DNA of 64,000 nt from Duganella zoogloeoides (GTDB lineage: Bacteria; Pseudomonadota; Gammaproteobacteria; Burkholderiales; Burkholderiaceae_D), in assembly GCF_034479515.1 (NCBI RefSeq), contig NZ_CP140152.1, positions 4,960,001-5,024,000 of the forward strand. The letters run 5' to 3'. Shown here piece after piece: positions 52,794 through 63,780 of this stretch. The notes beneath the pieces were generated by a model that did no database searches, was not told the DNA's origin, and was given only the letters and a program-made list of their open reading frames with translations. Within the stretch, counting starts at the first letter, position 1, and every line of letters begins with the position of its first letter. Position numbers and translations under genes: made by a program.

Positions 52794-54351
52794 ATTCCGG
52801 CGCCGCCGGCGCCACCGGTGTCACGCACGGCATGCGCAGCGTGAAGCTGGCGCCCTGCCCCAGCACGCTGGCCACCGTGATGGTGCCGCCGAACTGCTTG
52901 GCCATCAGGTTGAACACGATGTTCAGGCCCAGGCCGGTACCGCCCTGGCCGCGCCGGGTGGTGACGAACGGGTCGAACACCTTGTCGATCATGTCCGGGG
53001 CGATGCCCTTGCCGTTGTCGCTCACCTGCATCTCGATCCAGTCGCCCTGACGCGCTACGCCGATCGTGATGCGTCCCTCCTGCTCCGGCTCGAACGCGTG
53101 TTCCACGCAATTGAGGGTCAGGTTGGTGAGTACCTGGGCCAGCGCACCGGGATAGCTGTCGAGCATCAGGTCCGGGGGACAGGCAATGCTGACCGTGATC
53201 CTGGTCTTCTTGAGCTTTGGTTGCAGGCTCGACACCACCTCGTTGATATAGTCGCGCAACTCGAAGCGGCGCCGCGCCTCGCTCACCTGGTCCACCGCGA
53301 TCTGCTTGAAGCTGTGGATCAGGTGGGCGGCGCGGTAGGCGTTGTTCATGATCAGGCGCGTGCTTTCGGCGGCCGTTTCCAGGTAGCGGGTGATGTCCGA
53401 TTTCTTGACCGTGCCTTCGGCCACCGCCGCGTGGACCTTTTCGGTGGCCTCCATCAGCACCGAGGCGCTGGTGAGCGCGATGCCCACCGGGGTATTGATC
53501 TCATGGGCCACGCCGGCCACCAGGCCGCCAAGCGACGCCAGCCGCTCGGCCTGGAGCAACGATTCCTGCGCGCGCTGCAGTTCGTCGAGCGCGCGGGTGG
53601 TGGCCAGGGCGGCCTGGCGCGCCTCGTCCTCGGCCTCGCGGATGCGCTGGATATTCGATTTGACCTTGCGCTGGATGGCATTGAAGCCACGGATCACTTC
53701 GCCCAATTCGTCGCGGCGGTTGTCGGGCAACTCCTCGACCTCGTCGCTGTCGCGGGTGGCCAGGTCGACCAGACCGTCGCGCAGGCGCTTGAGCGGGTGG
53801 AATACGATGCGCAGCGACAAGGCCAGCGCCGCCACCAGGATCAGGTCCAGCAGCAGGACTTCGATCACCTTGCGCCGTACCTCGGCGGCCAGCGTGGCCT
53901 CGATCTGGGCACGGCTGAAATTGACCACCACCCGGCCCACGATCACCGGCTTGAGCGCGGCACCGGCGCCGCCGGAATCGCGGTAAGCCAGGTCCGCCAC
54001 CACCGGCGTACCACCCACGGCGGCATCGGTTTCGATCGGCACCAGGGTGCCGTCCTCGCGCCGCAGCCGGCCGGAGAACAGCCCGACCGAGGTGTCGTAC
54101 ACGCGGATCGAGACCAGTTCGGGCGGCATCATCTCGGCAGCCACGATGTTATCGACCTTGGCCTTGTCCAGGTCCCACAGCGCCGAAGGCAAGCTCGTCT
54201 GCAGGCGCGCCAGCACGCCCTGGCGCAGCCGCTGGCTGCCAGCCTCGAGTTCCTGGGACAGGCTGTGCTGGGCGTACGTGCCGGAAATGCCAAGCACCAG
54301 GGTGACGATCACCACGAACAGCAGCGTCAGGCGGCCTTGAATGCCAAACAT
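52792..54351 (-). CDS. Sensor histidine kinase (orphan)
   Basis: A 519-residue membrane kinase. It has a first helix at about 5-24, a periplasmic domain (25-160), a second helix at 163-182, a HAMP domain (about 183-236), a coiled-coil linker rich in Arg/Ala/Gln (237-270), the phosphoacceptor His283 in GVAHEINTPVG, and the ATPase domain with NLTLNCVEHAF (N box), DNGKGI (G1) and GGTGLGL (G2). No response regulator gene adjoins it. The periplasmic sensor domain is not recognised. Confidence 0.9.
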   Translation of the reverse strand: MFGIQGRLTLLFVVIVTLVLGISGTYAQHSLSQELEAGSQRLRQGVLARLQTSLPSALWDLDKAKVDNIVAAEMMPPELVSIRVYDTSVGLFSGRLRREDGTLVPIETDAAVGGTPVVADLAYRDSGGAGAALKPVIVGRVVVNFSRAQIEATLAAEVRRKVIEVLLLDLILVAALALSLRIVFHPLKRLRDGLVDLATRDSDEVEELPDNRRDELGEVIRGFNAIQRKVKSNIQRIREAEDEARQAALATTRALDELQRAQESLLQAERLASLGGLVAGVAHEINTPVGIALTSASVLMEATEKVHAAVAEGTVKKSDITRYLETAAESTRLIMNNAYRAAHLIHSFKQIAVDQVSEARRRFELRDYINEVVSSLQPKLKKTRITVSIACPPDLMLDSYPGALAQVLTNLTLNCVEHAFEPEQEGRITIGVARQGDWIEMQVSDNGKGIAPDMIDKVFDPFVTTRRGQGGTGLGLNIVFNLMAKQFGGTITVASVLGQGASFTLRMPCVTPVAPAAPE

Positions 54352-54543
54352 CGAACTTACCTCCTTACACTGGACTTGCTGGATTTAACGGCAACAAGCC
54401 AATGTAAGGTAAGCAATGCATCTTGGCAAGCAAGGCTTGGCCGCCGCCCCCGTGCGTGATAAGCGCAACACGGGCCGGCGTTGCAGACTCAGGACGTTCT
54501 CAATGGTAATATCGATCAAAACAGGGATCTTCGGGAGACGGCA

Positions 54544-54888
54544 ATGACGAGTAATTATCATCAACTGGCGCTGGCCGATGTACGACCGGGCATGGTCCTG
54601 TCGGACGTGCTGCTCGACGTGCAGGGCCAGGTCCTGCTGCCGCAAGGCGCGGTGCTGACCGAGGCCATGCTGGCGCTGATGCCGCGCCACGGCATCGAAA
54701 TGCTGCCGGTGGAAGCCGGCGAAGCGTCGCCCGAGGAAACCGCGGCGACCCGCCAGCACCACGAGGCGCGCATCGCCCACCTGTTCCGCAAGACCGATGC
54801 GGACGCTGGCGACGACTGGGCGACCAGCCTGCTGCAACGCTTCGTGCACGATTTCCGCGTGGGCCACCAGGAGCACGGCCATGAGTAA
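54544..54888 (+). CDS. Small protein coupled to HDOD gene
   Basis: A 114-residue cytosolic protein. The segment HQLALADVRPGMVLSDVLLD, then QVLLPQGAVLTEAMLALMPRHGIEMLPV, is the short beta-rich module that often precedes HD-GYP or HDOD domains in larger signalling proteins (DUF3391-like). Here it is a separate gene whose end overlaps the HDOD gene by 8 bases. The start at 54544 is chosen over one at 54481 because GGGAGA lies 7 bases upstream. Its role is unknown. Confidence 0.75.
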   Translation: MTSNYHQLALADVRPGMVLSDVLLDVQGQVLLPQGAVLTEAMLALMPRHGIEMLPVEAGEASPEETAATRQHHEARIAHLFRKTDADAGDDWATSLLQRFVHDFRVGHQEHGHE

Positions 54889-55726
54889 TACCGTCAGCTA
54901 CGACGACGTGGTGCGCAACCTCGATGACCTGCCGTCGCTGCCGGCGGTGGTCATGGAACTACTCAACAGCATCGACCAGGAAGACGTCGATATTTCCGTG
55001 CTGGCCAAAAAAGTGTCGCATGACCAGGCACTGACCGCCAAGACGCTGCGCCTGGCCAATTCGTCGCTTTATGGCCTGCAAGTGAAGGTGACGACCATCC
55101 AGCAAGCCATCACGTACCTCGGCTTCCAGACCACCCGCAACCTGATCACGGCCGCCGCCGTCACCGGATATTTTGCCCAGGGCCACTGCCCCGGTTTCGA
55201 CGACAAGGCGTTCTGGCGCCATTCGATCGCCACCGCCGCCTGCGCCAAGGTGCTGGCGCGCCACATGCGCTTCAACCAGGATTACGCGTTTACGGCCGGA
55301 CTGCTGCACGATATCGGCAGGCTGGTGCTGGTGTCGTGCTTTCCGAACCAGTATTCGACGACGATTGCTTACCGCGAAGAACACGACTGTTATTTGCTGG
55401 CAGCGGAGCGGCAAGTACTGGGCGTGGACCACGTGCAGGCCGGCGTGGCGCTGGCCGAACACTGGAATTTCTCGGGCACGATGCGTCAGGCGATTGCCTA
55501 CCACCACGCCCCGGAAGTGCCGGGCGCGGGCTTCTTGGCCACCATCATCCACGTGGCGGACGCAATCGTGCACGCGCTCGACCTGGCGCAGGTGCAGGAC
55601 GACCTGGTGCCGCAAGTGTCGAACGTGGCGTGGACGGCGCTGGGATTAGACGAGGAAATTTATTTGCAGATATTCCGTGAGACGGAATTGCAGTACGAAG
55701 AGATTTCGATGGTGTTGCTGAGCTAA
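54881..55726 (+). CDS. HDOD domain protein (signalling)
   Basis: A 281-residue HDOD protein. LDDLPSLPAVVMELLNSIDQ is the usual start, SHDQALTAKTLRLANSSLYG the core helix, and FTAGLLHDIGRLVLVSCFP the HD-like element retaining His-Asp, with HWNFSGTMRQAIAYHHAPE near the end. Two metal-binding residues of true HD phosphohydrolases are kept (HD), but the full site is not obvious. It is coupled to the preceding small gene. Confidence 0.88.
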   Translation: MSNTVSYDDVVRNLDDLPSLPAVVMELLNSIDQEDVDISVLAKKVSHDQALTAKTLRLANSSLYGLQVKVTTIQQAITYLGFQTTRNLITAAAVTGYFAQGHCPGFDDKAFWRHSIATAACAKVLARHMRFNQDYAFTAGLLHDIGRLVLVSCFPNQYSTTIAYREEHDCYLLAAERQVLGVDHVQAGVALAEHWNFSGTMRQAIAYHHAPEVPGAGFLATIIHVADAIVHALDLAQVQDDLVPQVSNVAWTALGLDEEIYLQIFRETELQYEEISMVLLS

Positions 55727-55804
55727 AGCGGTCGGACTAAAGGCCGCGGCTCCCTGCCGTGCCGGTCACAAGACCGGCGCGACAGGTGTGGAGCGCGGGG
55801 CGCA

Positions 55805-56143
55805 TTAGTGATGTGCTACGTTTCCGGCCGAAGCCTTGTCGTTGCTGCTGCGGTCTTCAGGCTTGGGACGGCCCTGGGCGTCGGACAGGCGGTACTTGGT
55901 GCGGCGATCTCCCATCAGGTCGCGCAGGTCGCGGATGCTCATACCGGTTACTTCGTGCATGCGGATCAGCAGCGAAGCGCCGACCGGCAGGCGGTGGTGG
56001 CGAATTTTGCTGATGACCGGCGGCGCCACTTCCAGCAGGCGCGAAAGGGCAGCGTCGTTTTTCAGTTGCATCTTGCCCAGCAGAATGTCGAGCAGGTGGT
56101 TGGGGTTGTAGCTTTCCTGCGATGCGAGTGCGTGGTGTGCCAT
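55805..56143 (-). CDS. Small helix-turn-helix-like protein of unknown function
   Basis: A 112-residue protein. NPNHLLDILLGKMQLKNDAA, then LSRLLEVAPPVISKIRHHRLPVG, reads as an XRE-like HTH (helix with ALSRLLEV, turn, VISKIRHH recognition helix). The C-terminal tail is polar and disordered-looking (PKPEDRSSNDKASAG). AGGACAC precedes the ATG. It has no partner gene and sits alone upstream of phoH. Confidence 0.65.
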   Translation of the reverse strand: MAHHALASQESYNPNHLLDILLGKMQLKNDAALSRLLEVAPPVISKIRHHRLPVGASLLIRMHEVTGMSIRDLRDLMGDRRTKYRLSDAQGRPKPEDRSSNDKASAGNVAHH

Positions 56144-56472
56144 GATGTGTCCTCGTTGGTTGGGTGAACAGATATTGCTGGTCCGAACTTAAGGAAAACT
56201 TAGAGTTTTCAATAATTAACAAATGGACTTTTCAGACTTTTCTGTGAATTGCTTTTAAAGCAATATTATTCTATGCGCAAAAGCCGGGCTGTCCGATAGA
56301 CCGCTCGAAGCAAGATTGTGCGGCATCAATCGCCATGTAGAAAACATGGCAACCATGCCATTCCAACACAGCGGGCGGCTACGTGGCGCACGCAAGGGCG
56401 GCGGCCGGTCGTTTTACGCTAAACTAGCGGCTACGCGCACCGGCGCCCCCTCCTCCATAAAGCCCAACGCCA
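56144..56472. other. Region between HTH gene and phoH
   Basis: About 330 bases with no gene. The AT-rich part at 56170-56290 should hold the promoter of the minus-strand HTH gene. The right part should hold a promoter for the phoH operon (CGCTAAACTAG near 56420). In many relatives miaB precedes phoH; it is not present here. Confidence 0.4.
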
Positions 56473-57573
56473 TTGAAAACCAAGACCCCAATCCAGCCGC
56501 ACTACTTCGTCCCCGAGCCGCTCGATAACACGCGCCTGGCCCACCTGTGCGGCCCCCTCGACGAAAACCTGCGCCAGATTTCGGCGGCGCTGGATGTCAC
56601 CATTTTCCGGCGCGGCGAGAAATTCATCGTCAGCGGCTACAACGCCGAACGCGCGGTGCAAATCCTCGAAAAGTTCTACGCCATCGCCAACAAGGTGGTG
56701 CCGATCGAGGAAGTGCAACTGGCGCTGGTCGAGCAACGAGCCGGCCTCAACGCTGCTGCCGCAGCCGCGTCCGCCGCCACCTCGGATGCGTCCGCACCCG
56801 TGAAGGAAGCCGCGCGCGTGGTGGCTGCCGCGCCGTTCGTCGAGCCCGACATCAACAGCCCGGTGCTGAAAACCCGCCGCGCCGACCTGCGCGGACGCAC
56901 GCCGCACCAGATCCGCTACCTGCGCAACATCCTCGAGCACGACATCAGCTTCGGCGTGGGTCCGGCCGGCACCGGCAAAACCTACCTGGCCGTGGCCTGC
57001 GCGGTCGATGCGCTCGAACGCGACGCCGTCAAGCGCATCATCCTCACCCGCCCCGCCGTGGAAGCGGGCGAACGCCTGGGCTTCCTGCCCGGCGACCTGA
57101 CCCAAAAAGTCGATCCGTACCTGCGCCCGCTGTACGACGCGCTGTACGACCTGCTCGGCTTCGACCGCACCCAGAAGATGTTCGAGAAACAGGTGATCGA
57201 GATCGCTCCGCTGGCGTACATGCGCGGGCGCACGCTCAACCACGCATTCGTCATCCTCGACGAGGCGCAGAACACCACGGTCGAACAAATGAAGATGTTC
57301 CTCACCCGGATCGGCTTCGGCAGCAAGGCCGTGGTGACCGGCGACGTCACGCAAGTCGACTTGCACAAGAGCCAGAAAAGCGGCCTGGTCGATGCAGTCC
57401 AGGTGCTCAAGGACGTGCGCGGCGTGGCCTTCAGCCACTTCACCAGCGAAGACGTGGTGCGCCACCCGCTGGTGGGCCGGATTGTCGATGCCTACGAGAC
57501 CGCGCAAAACCACGAGGCGGAAATCGCCCCCCTGCTCAAAACCACCGCCCTGAAAAATGTCCGAAAAAAATAG
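56473..57573 (+). CDS. phoH: PhoH-family ATPase
   Basis: A 366-residue P-loop ATPase of the PhoH/YbeZ group, cotranscribed with ybeY and involved in ribosome or RNA quality control. An N-terminal KH-like part (about 1-100) precedes the ATPase: [16 protein letters not shown] (Walker A) and [20 protein letters not shown] (Walker B), with DVTQVDL later. The start codon is TTG at 56473. The stop overlaps the ybeY start region by 17 bases. Confidence 0.93.
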   Translation: MKTKTPIQPHYFVPEPLDNTRLAHLCGPLDENLRQISAALDVTIFRRGEKFIVSGYNAERAVQILEKFYAIANKVVPIEEVQLALVEQRAGLNAAAAAASAATSDASAPVKEAARVVAAAPFVEPDINSPVLKTRRADLRGRTPHQIRYLRNILEHDISFGVGPAGTGKTYLAVACAVDALERDAVKRIILTRPAVEAGERLGFLPGDLTQKVDPYLRPLYDALYDLLGFDRTQKMFEKQVIEIAPLAYMRGRTLNHAFVILDEAQNTTVEQMKMFLTRIGFGSKAVVTGDVTQVDLHKSQKSGLVDAVQVLKDVRGVAFSHFTSEDVVRHPLVGRIVDAYETAQNHEAEIAPLLKTTALKNVRKK

Positions 57574-58048
57574 TCCGCAGTCACTGACGCTGTCGGTGCA
57601 ATATCCCGATCCGCGCCTGAAAACCCTGGTCACCCGTGCCAAGCTCAAGCGCTGGATCGGCGCCGCGCTGTTCGCGCCGGCCGAGCTGACCATCCGCTTT
57701 GTCGATGCCGACGAAGGCCGCACCCTGAACCGCGACTATCGCGGCAAGGACTACGCCACCAACGTGCTCACCTTCGCCTACAACGAAGGTGAAGAATTGC
57801 CGGACGATGCGCCCACCGTGGCCGACATCATCCTGTGCACCGACGTGCTGGAGCGGGAAGCAGCCGAACAGAACAAGACGGTGGAAGAACACACGGCGCA
57901 CCTGATCGTGCACGGCGTGCTGCACGCCCAGGGCTATGACCACGAGGACGACGAGGAAGCGACCGAGATGGAAACGCTCGAAACGGAACTGCTGGGAACG
58001 CTCGGTTTTGCCGATCCTTATGTCCAGGAGAAGACCGGTCAACAGTAG
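57557..58048 (+). CDS. ybeY: Endoribonuclease YbeY
   Basis: A 163-residue zinc endoribonuclease for 16S rRNA 3'-end maturation and ribosome quality control. The HxxxHxxxxxH motif is [18 protein letters not shown], and the upstream pattern [14 protein letters not shown] is diagnostic. It overlaps phoH, so the two are translated together. Confidence 0.95.
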   Translation: MSEKNSPQSLTLSVQYPDPRLKTLVTRAKLKRWIGAALFAPAELTIRFVDADEGRTLNRDYRGKDYATNVLTFAYNEGEELPDDAPTVADIILCTDVLEREAAEQNKTVEEHTAHLIVHGVLHAQGYDHEDDEEATEMETLETELLGTLGFADPYVQEKTGQQ

Positions 58049-58146
58049 GAACTTCCGCGAACATGGCTGGTTTTTTTGACAAAAGCCTCTGATCGACACC
58101 ATTTGGTGTATCCTATACCCCTTCAAAACAATGGCTCACGCCTACT

Positions 58147-59031
58147 ATGCAAGAGCACTCTAGTGGCGTCAAAACTGACGCCAAACCCCATCGGTCGCTG
58201 TTTGAACGCCTGACCGCCTTTATCTCCCCCGAGCCCGAGAACCGCGCGGAACTGCTCGAGGTTCTCCATGACGCCCACGAACGCAACCTGATCGACGCCG
58301 ACGCCTTGTCGATGATCGAAGGCGTGTTCCAGGTGTCCGACCTGTCCGCCCGCGACATCATGGTGCCGCGTTCGCAAATGGACGTGATCGACATTTCCCG
58401 CCCGATCGAGGAATGGATGCCGATCGTGCTGGAAACCGCCCACTCGCGCTTTCCCGCCATCGAAGGCGAGCGCGACAAGGTAATCGGCATCCTGCTGGCC
58501 AAAGACCTGCTGCGCTACTATGCCGAAGAATCGTTCGACGTGCGCGCCATGCTGCGCCCGGCCGTGTTCATCCCCGAATCGAAACGCCTCAATGTGCTGT
58601 TGCGCGACTTCCGCGCCACCCACAACCACATGGCCATCGTGGTCGATGAATACAGCGGTGTTGCCGGCCTGATCACCATCGAGGACGTGCTCGAGCAAAT
58701 CGTCGGCGACATCGAAGACGAGTACGACTTCGATGAGGAAGAAGACAACATCCTGTCGATCAAGGAAGGTCCGCGCGGACCACGCTGGCGCGTCAAGGCA
58801 CTGACCGAGATCGCGCAATTCAACGAAGAGCTCGATACCGAACTGCCGGACGACGATGTCGACACCATTGGCGGCCTGGTCGCCAAGCACCTGTCACGCA
58901 TGCCGCACAAGGGCGACGTCTTCAATTACCAGGGCTTGCGCTTCGAAGTCCTGCGTGCCGACGCCCGCCAGATCCACGTGCTGCTGGTGGAAAAACTGCC
59001 ACCGGCCCCAAGCGACGGCGACGTCCTGTAA
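58147..59031 (+). CDS. corC: CorC/HlyC-family CBS-domain protein
   Basis: A 294-residue soluble member of the CorC group with a CBS pair (about 65-190; RDIMVPRSQMDVID and LNVLLRDFRATHNHMAIVVDEYSGVAG) and a C-terminal CorC_HlyC domain (PDDDVDTIGGLVAKHLSRMP). It is implicated in magnesium/cobalt homeostasis with lnt. It is 98 bases after ybeY and overlaps lnt by one base (TAATG). Confidence 0.92.
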   Translation: MQEHSSGVKTDAKPHRSLFERLTAFISPEPENRAELLEVLHDAHERNLIDADALSMIEGVFQVSDLSARDIMVPRSQMDVIDISRPIEEWMPIVLETAHSRFPAIEGERDKVIGILLAKDLLRYYAEESFDVRAMLRPAVFIPESKRLNVLLRDFRATHNHMAIVVDEYSGVAGLITIEDVLEQIVGDIEDEYDFDEEEDNILSIKEGPRGPRWRVKALTEIAQFNEELDTELPDDDVDTIGGLVAKHLSRMPHKGDVFNYQGLRFEVLRADARQIHVLLVEKLPPAPSDGDVL

Positions 59032-60626
59032 TGCGCTTTCGCCGCGCCGATCCCAACGCTCCACCCAAGCCACAGCGCAGCACCCAGGGCCGCATGCTCG
59101 TCACGGCCCTGGCCGGCGCGCTGTGCGTGCTGGGCTTTGCGCCGTTCGGCTGGTGGCCACTGGAAATCCTGGGCCTGGCCACCCTGTTCTACCAGGTCCT
59201 GCGCAGCAGCAGCGTCAAAGCTGCCGGCCTGATCGGTTGGGCGTTCGGCTTCGGCTGGACCGCCGCCGGCGTCCACTGGCTCTACGTTTCCCTGCATGAC
59301 CACGGCGGCATGGCCGCACCGCTGGCGGCGGTCGCTGTCGCCCTGCTGGCCTGGGCCATGGGCATTTACGTGGCGCTGGCCATGGGCACGGCTGCCTGGC
59401 TGCGCAAAAAATGGGCGCTGCCGCTGCCGGCCGCCAACTTGCTGCTGCTGCCGGCCTTGTGGGCGCTGTTCGAGTGGCTGCGCGGCTGGTTGTTTACCGG
59501 TTTCCCTTGGCTGTCGTCGGGCTATGCGCACAATCACAGCCCTCTTGCCGGATTCGCGCCCATCGTTGGCGTGTATGGCCTGGGCTGGCTGGCGGCGCTG
59601 ATCGCCGGCGCCCTGCTGCTGGTATTCCACCGTACCCGCCTGCGCGCGCTGGCACTGGTAGTGGTAGTGTCGGTGGTTGGCGTCGGCCTGGGCTTTATCA
59701 CCTGGACCCACCCGCAAGGCAACCTCATCTCGGTGCGCCTGATCCAGGGCAATGTGCCACAGGCAGAAAAATTCGACGGCTCGCGCGTGGCGGCCGTGAT
59801 GCGCCAGTACCAGGACGCGATTACCGCCGCGCCGGCCGACCTGATCGCCACGCCGGAAACGGCCATCGTCATGCTGCCGCAGCAACTGCCGCCCGACTAC
59901 CTGCCCGGCCTGGCGCAATTCATGCACCAGACCAATAGCAACCTGATCCTCGGCATCCCGATGGCCGACAGCCGCACCGCGTATTTCAACAGCGTACTCG
60001 GCATCGCCGCCAACCCGGGCGCGGCGCAGGTGGCGGGCGGCTACTACCGCTACGACAAGCACCACCTGGTGCCGTACGGCGAGTTCATCCCGTGGGGCTT
60101 CCGCTGGTTCGTCAACCTGATGTCGATCCCGCTCGGCGACCAGACCAGCGGCCCGGACATCCAGCCCGCGTTTGCCATCCGCGACCAGCTGGTGTTGCCC
60201 AATATCTGCTACGAGGACTTGTTTGGCGAGGAAATCGCCGCGCAACTGAACACCCCGGCGCAGGGCCAGCAGCCGGCCACCATGCTGCTCAACGTCTCGA
60301 ACCTGGCCTGGTTTGGCGACACCATCGCCATCCCCCAGCATTTGCAGATCTCGCAGATGCGCACGCTGGAAACGGGACGCCCGATGCTGCGCGCCACCAA
60401 TACCGGCGCCACCGCCATTATCGATGGCCGCGGCGTCGTGCGCGAACAGCTGGCGGTGAACACCACCGGCACGCTGGCCGCCAACGTCCAGGGCATGGCG
60501 GGCACCACGCCGTACATTGTGCTGGGCAATAAATTGTTCCTGGCGCTGGCGCTGCTGTCATTGGGCGGAGCGTGGCTGTGGGCAAAACGGTCACGGACGG
60601 CGAAAAACGCCGCCGCCGCAGCGTAG
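59031..60626 (+). CDS. lnt: Apolipoprotein N-acyltransferase
   Basis: A 531-residue inner-membrane enzyme that adds the third acyl chain to lipoproteins. Six or so N-terminal helices precede a nitrilase-like periplasmic domain with the catalytic triad: Glu in IATPETAIVML, Lys in YDKHHLVPYGEFIP, Cys in PNICYEDLFG. WLYVSLHDHGG and EWLRGWLFTGFPWLSSGYAH are typical membrane-domain motifs. It is coupled to corC. Confidence 0.95.
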   Translation: MRFRRADPNAPPKPQRSTQGRMLVTALAGALCVLGFAPFGWWPLEILGLATLFYQVLRSSSVKAAGLIGWAFGFGWTAAGVHWLYVSLHDHGGMAAPLAAVAVALLAWAMGIYVALAMGTAAWLRKKWALPLPAANLLLLPALWALFEWLRGWLFTGFPWLSSGYAHNHSPLAGFAPIVGVYGLGWLAALIAGALLLVFHRTRLRALALVVVVSVVGVGLGFITWTHPQGNLISVRLIQGNVPQAEKFDGSRVAAVMRQYQDAITAAPADLIATPETAIVMLPQQLPPDYLPGLAQFMHQTNSNLILGIPMADSRTAYFNSVLGIAANPGAAQVAGGYYRYDKHHLVPYGEFIPWGFRWFVNLMSIPLGDQTSGPDIQPAFAIRDQLVLPNICYEDLFGEEIAAQLNTPAQGQQPATMLLNVSNLAWFGDTIAIPQHLQISQMRTLETGRPMLRATNTGATAIIDGRGVVREQLAVNTTGTLAANVQGMAGTTPYIVLGNKLFLALALLSLGGAWLWAKRSRTAKNAAAAA

Positions 60627-60732
60627 GAGCCGATAGTTTGGCGCCAGCCCCCGTAAAACCCGCTAAAATTGCTCCTTTAGTGAAACTGCAACCCGCGCGC
60701 CCGCCCACCTGGCGCGCCCTAGACCACACACG

Positions 60733-61656
60733 ATGCTGACATTCCAACAAATTATCCTGACCTTGCAAACCTATTGGGACCAGCAAGGTTGCGCCCTGCT
60801 CCAGCCCTACGACATGGAAGTCGGCGCCGGCACGTTCCACACCGGCACCTTCCTGCGCGCCATCGGCCCCGAGCCATGGCGCGCCGCCTATGTGCAGCCG
60901 TCGCGCCGTCCCAAGGATGGCCGCTACGGCGAAAATCCGAATCGCGGCCAGCACTACTACCAGTACCAGGTGGTGATGAAGCCGGCGCCGGAAAACATCC
61001 TCGACCTGTACCTCGGTTCGCTGGCTGCGCTGGGCCTGGACCTGAAGCAGAACGACGTGCGTTTCGTGGAAGACGACTGGGAGTCGCCAACCCTGGGCGC
61101 CTGGGGACTCGGTTGGGAAGTGTGGCTGAACGGCATGGAAGTGACGCAATTTACGTACTTCCAGCAAGTAGGCGGCCTCGACTGCAAGCCGGTGCTCGGC
61201 GAAATCACCTATGGTGTCGAACGCCTGGCAATGTACCTGCAGGGTGTGGAAAACATGTACGACCTGGTGTGGACCACCTGGGAAGAAAACGGGGCGGCCG
61301 GCGAACCGGTCACCAAGACGTTGAAGTACGGCGATGTCTTCCATCAAAATGAAGTGGAACAGTCGGCCTACAACTTCGAGCATTCGAACACCGAGCTGCT
61401 GTTTGCCCAGTTCAACAACCACGAGTCCGAAGCCAAGCGCCTGATCGAAGCGCAGCTGACCTTGCCAGCTTACGAGCAGATCATGAAGGCCTCGCACAGC
61501 TTCAACCTGCTCGACGCGCGCGGCGCCATTTCCGTGACCGAGCGCGCCGCCTACATCGGCCGTGTACGCGCCCTGTCGCGCCTGGTTGCGCAAGCGTATT
61601 ACGAATCGCGCGAACGCCTCGGTTTCCCGCTGGCTCCCGCTGCAGCTACTGAATAA
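60733..61656 (+). CDS. glyQ: Glycyl-tRNA synthetase alpha subunit
   Basis: A 307-residue catalytic subunit of the bacterial alpha2beta2 glycyl-tRNA synthetase. [59 protein letters not shown] and [16 protein letters not shown] are class II signature blocks. A TAAAAT at 60664-60669 may be its -10. glyS follows after 15 bases. Confidence 0.97.
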   Translation: MLTFQQIILTLQTYWDQQGCALLQPYDMEVGAGTFHTGTFLRAIGPEPWRAAYVQPSRRPKDGRYGENPNRGQHYYQYQVVMKPAPENILDLYLGSLAALGLDLKQNDVRFVEDDWESPTLGAWGLGWEVWLNGMEVTQFTYFQQVGGLDCKPVLGEITYGVERLAMYLQGVENMYDLVWTTWEENGAAGEPVTKTLKYGDVFHQNEVEQSAYNFEHSNTELLFAQFNNHESEAKRLIEAQLTLPAYEQIMKASHSFNLLDARGAISVTERAAYIGRVRALSRLVAQAYYESRERLGFPLAPAAATE

Positions 61657-61671
61657 TCAGAATTGAATAAC

Positions 61672-63780
61672 ATGACTCACACCCTGCTCATCGAACTGCT
61701 GACCGAAGAACTGCCACCCAAGGCGCTTGCCAAACTGGGCAAGGCATTTGCCGACGGCATCGTCAACGGCCTGAAATCGCGCGACTACCTGGAAGCGGAC
61801 AGCGTCGCCACGTCGTACGCCACGCCGCGCCGCCTGGCCGTGTCCATCACCCGCGTGCGCGCCACGTCGCCCGATAAATCGATCCGCGAAAAAGTGCTGC
61901 CGGTGTCGGTGGCGCTCGATGCATCGGGCAACCCGACCGCACCGCTGGCGAAAAAACTGAACGCGCTGGGCTTCCCCAACCTGACCGTGGCCGAACTCGA
62001 GCGCGCCCAGGACGGCAAGGCCGAGAGCTTCTTCTACACCTACACCGCCGCCGGCAGCGCGCTGCAAGCAGGCCTGCAAGCGGCGCTGGAAGAATCGGTG
62101 GCCAAGCTGCCTATCCCGAAAGTAATGAGCTACCAGCGTCCCGACGGCGCCACCGTGCAGTTCGTGCGCCCGGCGCACCGCCTGGTCGCGCTGCATGGGG
62201 CCACCGTGCTGCCTTTGAGCCTGCTGGGTTTGACCGCATCGAACGTGACCGAAGGCCACCGCTTCCTGACCGCTCCCGGCCAGCGCGACGTCACCATCAG
62301 CGACGCCGACAGCTATGCCGCCACCCTTGCAGCACAAGGAAAAGTTTTGGCCGGCGTGGACCAGCGCAAGGAAAAAATCCGCGCCGAGTTGCTGGCCGCC
62401 GCCGGCGCCGACCAGGTGCTGATGCCCGAAGCGCTGCTCGACGAAGTGACTGCCCTGGTCGAATGGCCGGTGGTGTACGCCTGCCATTTCGAGGAAGAGT
62501 TCCTGGCCGTGCCGCAGGAATGCCTGATCCTCACCATGCAGACCAACCAGAAATACTTTGCGCTGACCGATGCCGACGGCAAGCTGCGTTCGCGCTTCCT
62601 GATCGTCTCCAACATCGCCACCGACACCCCGCAGGCGATTATCGGCGGTAACGAGCGCGTGGTGCGCCCGCGCCTGTCCGACGCCAAGTTCTTCTTCGAG
62701 CAGGACAAGAAGAAGACACTGGAGTCGCGCCTGCCCCTGCTCAAGAACGTCGTGTACCACAACAAGCTGGGCACGCAAGCCGAGCGCAGCGAGCGCGTCT
62801 CGGGCCTGGCCGGCTTCATCGCCACCCAGATCGGCGGCGACACCGCCATGGCCACCCGCGCCGCCAAGCTGTCGAAGGCCGACCTGCTGACCGACATGGT
62901 CGGCGAGTTCCCCGAGCTGCAAGGCATCATGGGCACCTACTACGCCCGCAACGACGGCGAGCCGGAAGACGTGGCGCTGGCAGCGTCCGAACACTACCAG
63001 CCGCGCTTTGCCGGCGACGCGCTGCCGTCCACCGTCACCGGCACTGCGGTGGCGCTGGCCGACAAGCTCGAAACCCTGGTGGGCATCTGGTCGATCGGCC
63101 TGCAGCCGACCGGCGACAAGGACCCGTTCGCGCTGCGCCGCCATGCCCTCGGTGTGCTGCGCATGCTGATCGAAAAACGCCTGATCCTGTCGATCAGCGG
63201 CCTGCTCGAAGCGTCGGCCCAGCAGTTCACCGGCGTGGCCGGCTTTACCGATCCGGCGCGTGACGTCTCCGCCTTCATGATGGACCGCCTGCGCGGCATC
63301 CTGCGCGAACGCGGCTTCTCGCCGAATGAAATCGAAGCGGTCGTGGCGCAAAACCCGGACCGCCTGGACGACATCGTGCAGCGCCTGGAAGCAGTGAAAG
63401 CGTTTGCCGCGCTGCCGGAAGCGGCCTCGCTGGCTGCCGCCAACAAGCGCATCACCAACATCCTGAAAAAGAACGAAGCAGCGCTGGCTGCCGTGGGCGC
63501 GCTTGTCGTCGATACCGCCCTGCTGCAAGACCAGGCCGAAAAAGACCTGGCTGCTGCGGTCACCCGCGTGCAGCCCGACATCGACGCGGCGTTCATCCGC
63601 GGCGACTTTGAAGACGCACTGAAAACCCTGGCGCAACTGCGCGACGCGGTCGATGCCTTTTTCAACGATGTGATGGTGATGGCCGAGGACGTTGCCCTGC
63701 GCAACAACCGCCTGGCCTTGCTGTCGTCGCTGCACGGCATGATGAACCGCGTGGCCGACATTTCGAAGCTGGCGGCGTAA
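61672..63780 (+). CDS. glyS: Glycyl-tRNA synthetase beta subunit
   Basis: A 702-residue tRNA-binding subunit of glycyl-tRNA synthetase. [18 protein letters not shown] at the start, [28 protein letters not shown] and [12 protein letters not shown], with a C-terminal anticodon-binding helical region. ATG at 61672 matches homologues; the TTG at 61663 would add three residues. It runs directly into gmhB. Confidence 0.96.
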   Translation: MTHTLLIELLTEELPPKALAKLGKAFADGIVNGLKSRDYLEADSVATSYATPRRLAVSITRVRATSPDKSIREKVLPVSVALDASGNPTAPLAKKLNALGFPNLTVAELERAQDGKAESFFYTYTAAGSALQAGLQAALEESVAKLPIPKVMSYQRPDGATVQFVRPAHRLVALHGATVLPLSLLGLTASNVTEGHRFLTAPGQRDVTISDADSYAATLAAQGKVLAGVDQRKEKIRAELLAAAGADQVLMPEALLDEVTALVEWPVVYACHFEEEFLAVPQECLILTMQTNQKYFALTDADGKLRSRFLIVSNIATDTPQAIIGGNERVVRPRLSDAKFFFEQDKKKTLESRLPLLKNVVYHNKLGTQAERSERVSGLAGFIATQIGGDTAMATRAAKLSKADLLTDMVGEFPELQGIMGTYYARNDGEPEDVALAASEHYQPRFAGDALPSTVTGTAVALADKLETLVGIWSIGLQPTGDKDPFALRRHALGVLRMLIEKRLILSISGLLEASAQQFTGVAGFTDPARDVSAFMMDRLRGILRERGFSPNEIEAVVAQNPDRLDDIVQRLEAVKAFAALPEAASLAAANKRITNILKKNEAALAAVGALVVDTALLQDQAEKDLAAAVTRVQPDIDAAFIRGDFEDALKTLAQLRDAVDAFFNDVMVMAEDVALRNNRLALLSSLHGMMNRVADISKLAA

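Noticed and set aside
55761..55778. GCCGGTC/GACCGGC hairpin between the HDOD gene and the HTH gene
   Set aside because: Short perfect palindrome but no T-run on either strand; not convincing as terminator or operator.
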